From NCBI RefSeq assembly GCF_007280555.1, contig NZ_VKDB01000019.1, positions 1 to 61,433 of the forward strand: a DNA stretch of 61,433 nucleotides, read 5' to 3'. Made by a program: the position numbers and the translations under genes. Shown piece after piece: positions 1 through 8,276 of this stretch; positions within the stretch are counted from its first letter, which is position 1, and each line of letters opens with the position of its first letter. Source of the DNA: Deinococcus detaillensis. GTDB taxonomy: Bacteria; Deinococcota; Deinococci; Deinococcales; Deinococcaceae. The notes below the pieces were generated by a model that did not search any database, was not told where the DNA came from, and saw only the letters and a list, made by a program, of their open reading frames with translations.

Positions 1-72
1 ATTGCCATTTGTTCGGGCAAGCTGCGCGGCGTCTCGCTTGAAGTCAGCGGTATAGATTCGGCGATTCGTCAT
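1..72 (-). CDS. IS3-family OrfA N-terminus (partial, runs off the window)
   Basis: The minus strand reads ATG at 72 followed by MTNRRIYTADFKRDAAQLAR, the typical opening of the helix-turn-helix OrfA protein of IS3-type insertion sequences, which binds the element ends. An AGGAGG ribosome binding site lies just upstream (about 79-84). Only the first 24 codons are inside the window, so it cannot be told whether the element is intact. It faces away from the transposase debris at 135-744 and may belong to another element. Confidence 0.7.
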   Translation of the reverse strand, partial: MTNRRIYTADFKRDAAQLARTNGN

Positions 73-134
73 GATGGGCCTCCTATTGTCGAGGCTTATC
101 TTCATCTACGCAAAGCTATTGGGTCACCCTCAAT

Positions 135-551
135 GTGCGCGATGTACATCGTGTGCGTCTGACACCAGGAGAAGCTGTCTTTTCTATCCTTAAGCGTGCT
201 GAGGACCGAACCGCTAGAGACGAGGCACTGATTGTTCGGTTGCACAAAGCATCAGCAGACCTTCGTGAAACAGTCGACCTGGCGCAGACCTTCGCCGCTC
301 TGCTCCGAGACCGGAGTGCTGATGGATTGTCCGCCTGGTTAGACCGCGCCACGGATGGCGCGGTCCAGATCTTGGCTCGATTTGCGCGGAGCCTTCGAGC
401 CGAAGGGGCAGCGCTGGTCGCCGCCTTCACGTCGTCCTGGAGCAATGGTCAGGTGGAGAGTCAGGTCAATCGTCTGAAGGCGTTGAAACGACAGATGTAT
501 GGCCGGGCAAAACTCGATTTACTCGAACGTCGATTTTTGGCGGGCCCGTAG
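135..551 (+). pseudogene. ISL3-type transposase C-terminal remnant
   Basis: The last 40 residues contain NGQVESQVNRLKALKRQMYGRAKLDLL, read in two parts here: NGQVESQVNRLK is followed by ALKRQMYGRAKLDLL. This is the characteristic C-terminus of ISL3-family DDE transposases. The first ATG is arbitrary, because the catalytic domain is mostly missing and 138 residues is about a third of a full transposase. It is a truncated remnant with no visible terminal repeats. It sits between an IS3 OrfA start and an IS3 OrfB tail, so several elements have inserted into or recombined with each other here. Confidence 0.7.
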
Positions 552-567
552 CACCAAAAGTAGGTAA

Positions 568-744
568 GACCCGCTGAAATATGAATTTGTCTTTCGAGAG
601 GAGTTCCGTAAGATTCAGGAATTACGGGATGGAGCCGACAGATTTTTGGGCTGGTACAACCGCGTTCGGCTGCACTCCACCTTGGGCTATGCCTGTCCCT
701 GGGCTAAGCTGTTTGAGACGGCAAAGGCTCGCAACGCCGCTTGA
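568..744 (+). pseudogene. IS3-family OrfB (integrase-core) C-terminal remnant
   Basis: In the frame ending at TGA 742-744 the sequence reads REEFRKIQELRDGADRFLGW and then YNRVRLHSTLGYACPWAKLF. This is the signature C-terminus of IS3-type OrfB (rve integrase core), the part after the catalytic glutamate with the conserved YN-R-HS-LGY pattern. The frame opens at a TAA at 565-567 and has no start codon, so only about 58 codons survive. The 745-795 stretch before the IclR gene holds nothing recognisable. Confidence 0.7.
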
Positions 745-795
745 AAGATTTCTTGGAGCACTACCCTCTCCTATTAAAGCGGTGTACCTATCACC

Positions 796-1569
796 CTAAA
801 GCTTTCCCTGAATCTGCTGTCCGATTCTGTTCACGGCGGCCAAGCAGCTGGCGATGAGTTTGACTTCGTGCTCCGGCGTGAGGCGTGCCAAAGGCCCTGA
901 GATCGCCAAGCTTCCGACGATCCGGTGCTGTGTCCCCAAGATAGGAGCCGCAATGGAGAAGGCCTCCGCTTCGAAATCGCCCCTGGCGACGTAATACCCT
1001 TGTTCTCTGATTTGCCTGATCTCACGCGCCAGCGTGGAGTGTCCGGATGGATCCGGAGCCGATTCGTTGAGGGCCAGTATCTGCTCCAGCAACTTTGGGT
1101 CGTCGTAAGCGAGGTATACCTTGCCACTGCCGCCGAGATGAAGGGGGCCACGTTTGCCGATCTCGGAAACCACCCGCACATTTTGAAGCGATTCACGCAA
1201 ATCCAAAATGATCACTTCTAGTCCGGAACGCTGAACGAGGTGAACACTTTCTTGAGTTTCACGCCATACCTGATCGAGGTCTGCGGCGGCGTACTCGATC
1301 AAGGGAAACTGTTGATTGGCGTGGTGGCCCAAGTTCAGTGCGCTGTAACCCAATCGGTAGCGCTTGAGTGGTGTCTTCAGGATGTACCCGTGCAGCCGGA
1401 GAGTATGAAGGAGCCGGTTGGTCTGACTCACACTCAGCTGACAACGCCCCGAAATTTCTTGCAGGCTCTGATCGGGCTCCCGGGCGATGTGCGCCAGGAC
1501 AGAGAAAGCGGCGTCGACCGAAGCGACAAGGTACGGATCTGTATAGAGGGGTGTCTTGACAGGTGGCAT
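796..1569 (-). CDS. IclR-family transcriptional regulator
   Basis: Predicted 257-residue DNA-binding regulator. Residues about 12-75 form a winged helix-turn-helix (SVLAHIAREPDQSLQEIS, then CQLSVSQTNRLLHTLRLHGY). The remainder is the IclR effector-binding domain, ending in the usual helical segment near AAVNRIGQQI. The start at 1569 is preceded by TTTAGGAG at a good distance. It is transcribed divergently from the peptide-transport operon beginning at 1688, the common arrangement for a local IclR regulator. A perfect inverted repeat lies between the two genes (1649-1665). The effector is unknown; a peptide or amino-acid product of the neighbouring operon is an inference. Confidence 0.9.
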   Translation of the reverse strand: MPPVKTPLYTDPYLVASVDAAFSVLAHIAREPDQSLQEISGRCQLSVSQTNRLLHTLRLHGYILKTPLKRYRLGYSALNLGHHANQQFPLIEYAAADLDQVWRETQESVHLVQRSGLEVIILDLRESLQNVRVVSEIGKRGPLHLGGSGKVYLAYDDPKLLEQILALNESAPDPSGHSTLAREIRQIREQGYYVARGDFEAEAFSIAAPILGTQHRIVGSLAISGPLARLTPEHEVKLIASCLAAVNRIGQQIQGKL

Positions 1570-1648
1570 AGATCAACTCCTAAAATAGACCAACCACAAT
1601 CACAAGAAAATTTAGACTGGCGCTTCTACGTTCACTTTCCGAAAACAC

Positions 1649-1665
1649 ATTTCGCCTAGCGAAAT
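1649..1665. promoter_or_regulatory. Candidate IclR operator (perfect inverted repeat)
   Basis: The sequence ATTTCGCCTAGCGAAAT has 7-bp arms around a CTA centre. A half-related element, TTTCCGAAA, lies just upstream at 1636-1644. The repeat sits between the divergent IclR gene and the binding-protein gene, 22 bp before the latter's ATG and overlapping the expected promoter or leader. Binding by the IclR protein is inferred from position and symmetry only. Confidence 0.45.
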
Positions 1666-1687
1666 CCTACACCTTCTGGAGGAACCC

Positions 1688-3256
1688 ATGTTGAACAAAC
1701 GTCTTTGGATCGCCCTGAGCGCCGCGCTCCTGCTTTCTCCTGCGCAGGCGGTCAGCAACCCAGATACCTTGTACTTTGGCGTGTACTTTGAACCCGCCAG
1801 CATCGATGCCCACGCCATTACCGAATGGGCGGGCATGTGGCTCGACGACAACATCTACGAAACCTTGGTGCGTTACAAGACCAAGTCGGTTGGCGGCAAG
1901 CTGGAGGGCACGACCACCCTTCAACCTTGGTTGGCCCAGAAGTACACCGCCAGCAACGGCGGCAAGACCTACACATTCGAGTTACGCAAAAATGTGAAAT
2001 TTCAAGACGGCACTGCTCTGACTGCCGACGACGTGCAGTTCTCGCTTCAGCGTGTACTGGCGCTTGACCTCGGCCCGGCCAAGCAACTCAAGGACTGCGT
2101 AGATCCTGCGGGCATCAAAGTTCTCGATCCGCTCCGTGTTCAAGTTGATCTCAAGAACAGCTGTCCGAGCTTTTTGGCCTTGCTGGCTCAGACCAACACG
2201 GGGGCCATTATGAGCAAGACGTACGTCAATAAGAACGGCGGCGTCAAGCCCGGTCAGCTCAACGATTATCTGAGGACGCACGGCATGGGCACTGGGCCGT
2301 TTACGATGGGCGACACCACTGCTGGCGTGAAGTTCGAACTGAACGCCAATCCCAATTACTGGGGCGGAAAACCCAAACTCGCCAAGATCGTTTTTCGGGT
2401 GATCAAAGACCTCTCAAACCAGTATCTGCTGCTGCGGCAAGGCCAGTTAGACGTTGTCTACAACCTGCCTTCCGAGCTGCTGGAACAGTCCATGAAGGAA
2501 CCCAGCTTAACGGTCAACAAGCAGTCTGCCATCGGCGCACAGACCTTGTACATGAACAACACCCAAAAGCCATTCAACGATCCCAAGGTCAGGCAAGCGC
2601 TCATGTACGCCGTCAATCAGCAAGAACTGTCCGACGCGGCGACCTTGGGGATTGCCAAACCCTCACGGAGCGTACTGCCTGGCGCTCTGCCGGGGTACAC
2701 CGGCAACGAGTGGCCTTACAAAACCAACCTGGATAAAGCCAAGTCGCTGCTCAAAGAAGCTGGCTATCCCAGCGGCTTTGCGAGCACCATCTACTACAAC
2801 AGTGGCAATGCCGAACGCGAAAAGACGGCTGTCACCCTTCAAGCGCAGCTCGCCAAAGTGGGCATCAAGGTCGACGTGCGCTCGGTGGCTTGGCCTACCT
2901 TCGTTGACGGGTACCAGACCGGGAAATTCCCGATGTTTGTCGTGAGTAACTTGGCCGCGCCGATTCTCGATCAGTACATGACTCAGAACTTCGATTCGGG
3001 CAGCGCCGGGGCGGGAGGCAACTACAGCTTTTACAAAAACCCGGCGGTCGACAAGATGATCGCTCAGCTCTCGGCCACCACCGCCCCAGCAGACCGCAAC
3101 GCGCTTGCCCGGCGCTTGCAAAAGACCATCAACACCGACCTGCCGCTCGCGCCCCTCTACGACGTCAGCTTGTACTACGTGATGCAGAAATGGGTGAAAG
3201 GCTGGACGCTGTATCCCAGCGGCAACTGGTACTTCAAAGATGTCAGCAAGGAGTAG
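1688..3256 (+). CDS. Peptide ABC transporter substrate-binding protein (locus 1)
   Basis: A 522-residue extracytoplasmic solute-binding protein of the SBP_bac_5 (DppA/OppA) family. A cleavable signal peptide covers residues 1-21 (MLNKRLWIALSAALLLSPAQA). Family hallmarks follow: LDPA-like SIDAH near the mature start, YTFELRKNVKFQDGTALTAD, GTGPF, NPNYWGGKPKL, and the KPFNDPKVRQALMYAVNQ motif near residue 300. GGAGG at about 1677 supports the ATG at 1688. It is the first gene of an operon with two permeases (3260-5139), an M24-fold protein and an S10 peptidase. Family members bind di- or oligopeptides, nickel or sugars; the flanking peptidase genes favour peptides. Confidence 0.92.
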   Translation: MLNKRLWIALSAALLLSPAQAVSNPDTLYFGVYFEPASIDAHAITEWAGMWLDDNIYETLVRYKTKSVGGKLEGTTTLQPWLAQKYTASNGGKTYTFELRKNVKFQDGTALTADDVQFSLQRVLALDLGPAKQLKDCVDPAGIKVLDPLRVQVDLKNSCPSFLALLAQTNTGAIMSKTYVNKNGGVKPGQLNDYLRTHGMGTGPFTMGDTTAGVKFELNANPNYWGGKPKLAKIVFRVIKDLSNQYLLLRQGQLDVVYNLPSELLEQSMKEPSLTVNKQSAIGAQTLYMNNTQKPFNDPKVRQALMYAVNQQELSDAATLGIAKPSRSVLPGALPGYTGNEWPYKTNLDKAKSLLKEAGYPSGFASTIYYNSGNAEREKTAVTLQAQLAKVGIKVDVRSVAWPTFVDGYQTGKFPMFVVSNLAAPILDQYMTQNFDSGSAGAGGNYSFYKNPAVDKMIAQLSATTAPADRNALARRLQKTINTDLPLAPLYDVSLYYVMQKWVKGWTLYPSGNWYFKDVSKE

Positions 3257-3259
3257 TTG

Positions 3260-4273
3260 GTGCTGACCTATCTGCTGCGCCGACTGCTGCTGGTTCCACT
3301 GATTGTCCTGGCGATCAGCTTGGTGACATTTATCTTGGTGCATCTGGTGCCGGGCGATCCGGCGAGCTTGTATTTCGGCGGGCAGGCTGTCAGCGAGGAA
3401 GCCCTACAAAATGTTCGCCGCCAGTGGGGCTTAGATTTGCCGCTGCCGGTGCAGTACTTGTATTACTTGGGCGGGGTCATGCGCGGCAATCTCGGCGTGG
3501 CGACCCACACGGGCCAAAGTGTACTCAGCGATATCGCGGCTCGGCTGCCGGCCACCGTTGAACTCACGCTTATCGGGATGCTGCTCGCGGTGCTGATCGG
3601 CGTACCCCTGGCTGTAGTCGCAGCGACGCGCCGCAACGGCTGGATCGATCATACGGTGCGGACGCTGTCGCTCATTACGTTGGGCGTACCGACGTTCTGG
3701 GCGGGCATCGTCATCATCTATCTGTTCAACTTCGTGTGGCGGCTGCTTCCCCCAGCGGTAGGCCGCCTTCCTATCGACGCTAATCCTCCGACAGACATCA
3801 CCGGTTTGTACTTGCTCGACAGTTTACTGACTGGCAATTTCTCCACTTTCGGTGCAACCGCTTTTCAATTGATCGCGCCAGCTCTGACGGTCGCGCTCGG
3901 CGTGATTGCGGTGATCATACGAATGCTGCGCTCCAGTATGGTCGAGCAGATCAACCAAGACTATGTCCGCACAGCCCGTGCTAAGGGCCTGACCTCACGT
4001 CAGGTGATGTTCAAGCACGCGCTCAGGAACGCCATTATTCCCACGATCACAGTGGTCGGCATTCAGCTCGGCTACCTGCTATCAGGCAATGCACTCGTCG
4101 AAACGGTCTTTTCTTGGCCGGGAATCGGGCTGTATTTCATCGACTCGATCCAGAGTCTCGATTACGCGGCGGTTTTGGGCGTCTCGATGATCGCCGCGCT
4201 GATCTTTGCTTTGGTGAATTTAGGCGTTGACCTGCTGTACGCCGCCATAGACCCAAGGATTCAGTACGGATGA
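3260..4273 (+). CDS. Peptide ABC transporter permease, DppB type (locus 1)
   Basis: About 337-residue inner-membrane permease of the BPD_transp_1 family. The N-terminus LTYLLRRLLLVPLIVLAISL is the typical DppB first helix. The cytoplasmic EAA loop reads RTARAKGLTSRQVMFKHALR, the contact site for the ATPase subunit, and the C-terminus DLLYAAIDPRIQYG is diagnostic. Start choice: TTG at 3257 is only 3 nt from the AAGGAG at 3248-3253, whereas GTG at 3260 has a 6-nt spacing, so GTG is preferred. It follows the binding-protein stop immediately and overlaps the next gene by ATGA. Confidence 0.92.
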   Translation: MLTYLLRRLLLVPLIVLAISLVTFILVHLVPGDPASLYFGGQAVSEEALQNVRRQWGLDLPLPVQYLYYLGGVMRGNLGVATHTGQSVLSDIAARLPATVELTLIGMLLAVLIGVPLAVVAATRRNGWIDHTVRTLSLITLGVPTFWAGIVIIYLFNFVWRLLPPAVGRLPIDANPPTDITGLYLLDSLLTGNFSTFGATAFQLIAPALTVALGVIAVIIRMLRSSMVEQINQDYVRTARAKGLTSRQVMFKHALRNAIIPTITVVGIQLGYLLSGNALVETVFSWPGIGLYFIDSIQSLDYAAVLGVSMIAALIFALVNLGVDLLYAAIDPRIQYG

Positions 4274-5139
4274 CAACGACAACTGCAACACCGACGCAAA
4301 CATCCAGGCGGCAACTGTGGCGTAAAGTGAGCCGCAACCGCTTGACCCTCTTGGGCCTGTTCATCATCGGCGTCATGGTGCTCGCCGTTGTGCTGGCTCC
4401 GTGGCTGGCCCCATATGACCCTGTTCAGGTCGAGGTGGCCAGCAAGTTGCAGCCGCCCAGCGCTCAGCACTGGATGGGAACCGACCAATATGGCCGTGAC
4501 GTTCTCGCCCGGATCATCTACGGCACAAGGTACGATTTATTGATCGCGGTCAGCGCTGTTGCCCTCGCCGCAGGAGTCGGCACGCCGCTGGGGATGATCG
4601 CAGGCTATTTCGGGGGCCGCACTGAGGGCGTCATCATGCGCTGCATGGACCTTTTATTGGTGTTCCCGGACATCTTGCTGGCGATCACCCTGGCCGCTGT
4701 CCTCGGCCCCAGCTTGAGCAACGCTATTTTGGCAGTGAGCATCATCGGAATCGCCGGGTACGCACGGCTCGCGCACAGCTCGACGCTGACGGCGCGGGAG
4801 CTGATGTATGTCGAGGCGGCCCGGGCAGTCGGCATGAGTACGCCCCAGATCATCCGCAAAGCCATTTTGCCCAATATCGTTTCTCCCATCATGATCCGCG
4901 CCACTTTGGGGATGGGCTTTGCCGTTTTGCTGGCGGCCAGCTTGGGATTCATCGGTCTGGGTGCCCAGCCGCCGACGCCGGAGTGGGGAGCGATGATCAA
5001 CGAAGGACGCACGCAGATCATCTCCGGAGCCTGGTGGACATCGGTCTTTCCGGGCCTGGCCATCGTTTTGCTCGTCACCGGTTTTAATTTGCTCGGCGAC
5101 GGCCTGCGCGACATTTTCGATCCCCGAGCCGCTTACTGA
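4270..5139 (+). CDS. Peptide ABC transporter permease, DppC type (locus 1)
   Basis: A 289-residue permease with the DppC layout: a charged cytoplasmic N-terminus, a first transmembrane helix (about 25-47), the extracytoplasmic motif GTDQYGRDVLARIIYGTR, then the BPD_transp_1 domain. The EAA loop is VEAARAVGMSTPQIIRKAIL, followed by SLGFIGLGAQPPTPEWGAMI and the C-terminal NLLGDGLRDIFDPRAAY. It overlaps the upstream permease by 4 nt (ATGA), which implies translational coupling. The ATPase genes that usually follow dppC are absent; an M24-fold gene comes next at 5159. Confidence 0.93.
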   Translation: MTTTTATPTQTSRRQLWRKVSRNRLTLLGLFIIGVMVLAVVLAPWLAPYDPVQVEVASKLQPPSAQHWMGTDQYGRDVLARIIYGTRYDLLIAVSAVALAAGVGTPLGMIAGYFGGRTEGVIMRCMDLLLVFPDILLAITLAAVLGPSLSNAILAVSIIGIAGYARLAHSSTLTARELMYVEAARAVGMSTPQIIRKAILPNIVSPIMIRATLGMGFAVLLAASLGFIGLGAQPPTPEWGAMINEGRTQIISGAWWTSVFPGLAIVLLVTGFNLLGDGLRDIFDPRAAY

Positions 5140-5158
5140 GTAGTGCACTGGAGGAAGT

Positions 5159-6346
5159 ATGATCAAAGGTATACCGCTGGACGAAACCCGTACGCGTGTC
5201 TCCCGTTTCACCGAGACGTTTCCCCCGGAGATGATGGGGGCAGTCCTTTCCGACGATCAGTACATCTATTATCTGTGCGCTTTTCACTTCATCCCGACTG
5301 AACGCCCCATCATGCTGGTCATTACGCGGGAAGGCGAGCGCATTTTGTTTGTGCCGCGCCTTGAAGAAGAACACGCCAAACAGGCCTCACACGCCGACCG
5401 GGTCGTGAGCTACCCCGAGTATCCGGGTGAGGTGCATCCGCTCAAGCTCTTCGTGAAGCTGCTCGAAGAGCTTGGACTCGGCCAGGGGACATTGGGTATC
5501 GACTACGACGGTTACCCCCATGTGCTCGGCTATCAGGGGCCGGTTCTGTCGGAGCTGATCAGCAATCCACTGCGGCGGATGCATCCGGAACTCGACCGTT
5601 TGATCGCGGTCAAATCGCCCTTCGAAATTGAACTGATCCGCGAAAGCTGCCGCTGGGGCAACTTGGCCCACCGCCTTTTGCAGAAGTACACCCGCGTGGG
5701 CGAAATCGAAACCGAGGTCAGCATGCGGGCCTCTCAGGAAGCGACGCGGATCATGGTGGAAACCCTCGCGCCGTACCACAAATCCAACAGCCGCTGGCAA
5801 GAAGGGGCCGTCGCCGGATACCGGGGCCAGATCGGTCGGAATTCCAGCGTGCCGCACGCGGTTGGGGCCAATCTGGTCTTTAAGGAAGGCGACGTGCTGG
5901 TGACCGGCGCTGCTTCTGCGGTCTGGGGCTATCTCAGCGAACTCGAGCGCACCATGATCATCGGGACGCCCACTGCCAAGCAAAAAACCTACTTTGATCA
6001 CATGATCGCCGTGCAAGACATCGCCTTTGAGAGCATGCGGGCGGGCGTGACCGCTTCCAGCGTCGACCAAGCGGTTCGGCAGTACTTCAGCAAACACCAC
6101 CTCGAGCCGTACTGGCGACACCACACCGGCCACAGCATCAGCATGCGCTACCACGAGGGGCCGTATCTGGACACTGGCGACCACTCCATTTTGGAAGCAG
6201 GCATGGTGTTCACGGTCGAGCCGGGAATCTATGATCCGGAAGTGGGTGGCTTCCGGCATTCCGATACCGTGATGGTCACGCAGCAGGGCGTGGAGTTTCT
6301 CACCTACTATCCGCGTGACTTGGAGAGCCTGACATTACCGGTCTGA
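5159..6346 (+). CDS. M24-fold (Xaa-Pro peptidase/creatinase-like) protein with altered metal site
   Basis: 395 residues: a creatinase-type N-terminal domain (about 1-150) and a pita-bread M24 domain (about 155-390). H325 (HTGHSIS), H332 and E354 (VEPGIY) align with conserved active-site positions. Three usual metal ligands do not. The first Asp position is G250, the second is E261 (GYLSELERT instead of GY-SD-TRT), and the last Glu is S368 (FRHSDTVMVT). It may therefore be a metal-free creatinase-like hydrolase or bind metal differently. GGAGG precedes the ATG. It lies 19 nt after the permease gene, so it is probably co-transcribed and acts in the cytoplasm (no signal peptide). Confidence 0.85.
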   Translation: MIKGIPLDETRTRVSRFTETFPPEMMGAVLSDDQYIYYLCAFHFIPTERPIMLVITREGERILFVPRLEEEHAKQASHADRVVSYPEYPGEVHPLKLFVKLLEELGLGQGTLGIDYDGYPHVLGYQGPVLSELISNPLRRMHPELDRLIAVKSPFEIELIRESCRWGNLAHRLLQKYTRVGEIETEVSMRASQEATRIMVETLAPYHKSNSRWQEGAVAGYRGQIGRNSSVPHAVGANLVFKEGDVLVTGAASAVWGYLSELERTMIIGTPTAKQKTYFDHMIAVQDIAFESMRAGVTASSVDQAVRQYFSKHHLEPYWRHHTGHSISMRYHEGPYLDTGDHSILEAGMVFTVEPGIYDPEVGGFRHSDTVMVTQQGVEFLTYYPRDLESLTLPV

Positions 6347-6452
6347 TGCTCGTCTTTGCCGGAGCAGACCGCTCACGGCCAAGTATTCTGACTGCAAACC
6401 GTTCGAAATCTCACCGGGTGCAGCGCGTAGGCACCTCTACAAAAGGACTCAA

Positions 6453-7949
6453 GTGAGCGAGAATTCTGATAAACCAGCTTTGGAAGTCGAGATCAAACGC
6501 GCCGAGAAGCCGGAAGCAAAGCCCCGCGACGAGATCAGTGTCACCCGGCACAGCATCACGGTAAATGGCCAGACCCTGAACTACACCGCCACCGCCGGAA
6601 CGATGGTGCTGGCCGAGGAAAAACACAACAAAGACGGCGAATTTGACGGCAACTTGGAACGTGCGCGGATTTTTTTCGTGGCGTACGCCTTAGACGATCA
6701 GCATCCGGAGGAGCGTCCGGTGACGTTTGCCTACAACGGTGGGCCTGGAAGTCCTTCACTGTGGCTGCACCTGGGCCTGCTCGGGCCGCGCCGGGTGGTC
6801 ATGGGCGACGCCGGGCAGCTCACTGGGCCGCCTTATCAGCTCACCGACAACGAATTCACACTGCTCACCCACACGGACCTCGTCTTCATCGATCCGGTCA
6901 GTACCGGGTACTCCCGCGTCATAGAAGGAGAAAATCCCAGCGATTATCACGGTTTCAAAAAGGACATCGAGTCGGTCGGTGATTTTATCCGGTTGTGGAC
7001 GGCCCGTGCCGGGCGCTGGCTGAGTCCTAAATTTCTTATCGGCGAAAGTTACGGCACCCTGCGTTCGGCGGGCCTCAGCGGCTACTTGCAAGAAAGGCAC
7101 GGCTTGTTTCTGAACGGCCTGATGCTGATCAGCGCCATCCTCGATTACGCGACAGTTGACACGACGCCGGGGCACGACCTCGCCTACGTGACCCATCTGC
7201 CGACGCAGGTGGCGACCGCTTGGTATCACGGCAAACTCGGCAAACAACGCTCACTGGAAACTGTTCTGCGGGAAGCGGAAGCGTTTGCGGACAATGAATA
7301 CGCCAGTGCCCTGCACCTCGGAGCGCGGCTGACCCCCTCGGCTCGCCGCCAGATCGCTCAGCAGTACGCTCAGATGACAGGTCTGAGTGAGAATTTCGTT
7401 TTGCAAAACGACCTGCGCGTTCCGCTCTCACGCTTTTGCAAGGAACTCCTGCGCGATCAGGAATTGACCGTGGGCCGCTTGGATAGCCGCTTTACCGGGA
7501 TCGACCGAGATGCGGGCGGCAGCAGCACCGACTACGACCCCAGCTACAGCGCCATCCTCGGCCCGTACACAGCCACAATGAATCATTATGTCCGCCAAGA
7601 ACTGCACTTCGAGTCCGATCTGGCCTACGAAGTGCTCTCCGGACGGACTCAGCCGTGGAGCTTCAAAGATTTCGAGAATCGTCACGTCCGCGTCTCAGAT
7701 ACTTTGAGAAGCGCCATGCACCAAAATCCGCATCTCAAGGTGATGGTGGCCGCCGGTTACTATGATTTCGCCACACCTTACTGGGCAATGCGGCATACTT
7801 TCGATCACCTGCAACTGAACCAGCAACTGCGGGGCAACATCCGTGAAGCCTACTATGAAGCGGGCCACATGATGTATGTTCACCTCCCGAGTTTGGCGCA
7901 GCAGCACCGAGATCTCAGTGAATTCATTCAATGGGCCTCGAAAGCCTGA
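6453..7949 (+). CDS. S10-family serine carboxypeptidase-like protein, no signal peptide
   Basis: A 498-residue alpha/beta hydrolase of the serine carboxypeptidase (S10) family. Visible motifs are FAYNGGPGSPSLWLHL (the oxyanion and substrate-binding loop, about 92-107) and FLIGESYGTLR with the nucleophile S199. The probable catalytic Asp is D438 (AAGYYDFATP) and the probable His is H472 (EAGHMMYVH). The GTG start at 6453 has AAAAGGA 5 nt upstream. The N-terminus (MSENSDKPALEVEIKRAEKP) is hydrophilic, so the protein is probably cytoplasmic, unlike most secreted or lysosomal family members. It lies 106 nt after the M24-fold gene and is likely the last gene of locus 1, trimming imported peptides from the C-terminus. 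Confidence 0.88.
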   Translation: MSENSDKPALEVEIKRAEKPEAKPRDEISVTRHSITVNGQTLNYTATAGTMVLAEEKHNKDGEFDGNLERARIFFVAYALDDQHPEERPVTFAYNGGPGSPSLWLHLGLLGPRRVVMGDAGQLTGPPYQLTDNEFTLLTHTDLVFIDPVSTGYSRVIEGENPSDYHGFKKDIESVGDFIRLWTARAGRWLSPKFLIGESYGTLRSAGLSGYLQERHGLFLNGLMLISAILDYATVDTTPGHDLAYVTHLPTQVATAWYHGKLGKQRSLETVLREAEAFADNEYASALHLGARLTPSARRQIAQQYAQMTGLSENFVLQNDLRVPLSRFCKELLRDQELTVGRLDSRFTGIDRDAGGSSTDYDPSYSAILGPYTATMNHYVRQELHFESDLAYEVLSGRTQPWSFKDFENRHVRVSDTLRSAMHQNPHLKVMVAAGYYDFATPYWAMRHTFDHLQLNQQLRGNIREAYYEAGHMMYVHLPSLAQQHRDLSEFIQWASKA

Positions 7950-7984
7950 TCAATTTTGCACATGCGGAAAAAAACCAGCGTCCA

Positions 7985-8010
7985 ACCGACTTTGAGCGTT
8001 AGAAGTCGGT
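7985..8010 (+). terminator. Terminator-like hairpin after the S10 gene
   Basis: ACCGACTT (7985-7992) pairs with AAGTCGGT (8003-8010) around a 10-nt loop and is followed by a T-rich stretch (GGCGTTTTGGTT). It lies 35 nt after the S10 stop codon. The rest of 7950-8247 holds only the short ORF at 8181 and the leaderless promoter. Confidence 0.5.
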
Positions 8011-8180
8011 CTGGGCGTTTTGGTTACGCTTGATCAACGGGAGCCTGGCTTCACTTGGGGCAATAGTCCGAATGCTAAGTGTTACTTCAGAACAGACCGG
8101 CTAAGTAAGATTAAATGGAGTCTCTAGAGGCACCTTCTATGATTATGTATAGAGAGTGCCTTTCTTCGGAGATATTTGTC

Positions 8181-8276
8181 ATGAGCTTTGCCGAACTGTT
8201 AAGGGAAAACCTCAAAATCAAGCTGCCAAAATCCGTTACAATAAGGTATGCACGATTTTACCGCAGCCCGGTGTGA
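8181..8276 (+). other. Possible 31-codon leader ORF overlapping the M20 gene
   Basis: ATG at 8181, preceded by CGGAGA, opens a frame MSFAELLRENLKIKLPKSVT that ends at TGA 8274-8276. It overlaps the start of the amidohydrolase gene (8248) by 29 nt in another frame. The ORF resembles no family I recognise. It could be a decayed regulator start or simply chance, and the overlapping gene has its own leaderless signal. Confidence 0.2.
8237..8242 (+). promoter_or_regulatory. -10 element TACAAT for a leaderless mRNA
   Basis: TACAAT ends 5 nt before the ATG at 8248, so transcription would begin at or next to the start codon. There is no usable Shine-Dalgarno sequence (AAGG is 1 nt from the ATG). No clear -35 box is seen. 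The same geometry recurs at several other genes in the window. Confidence 0.5.

Noticed and set aside
5387..6259. Long open frame (290 codons) on the minus strand opposite the M24-fold gene
   Set aside because: It has no SD, no recognisable domain and lies fully antisense to a gene with strong family motifs; GC-rich codon use creates such shadow frames.
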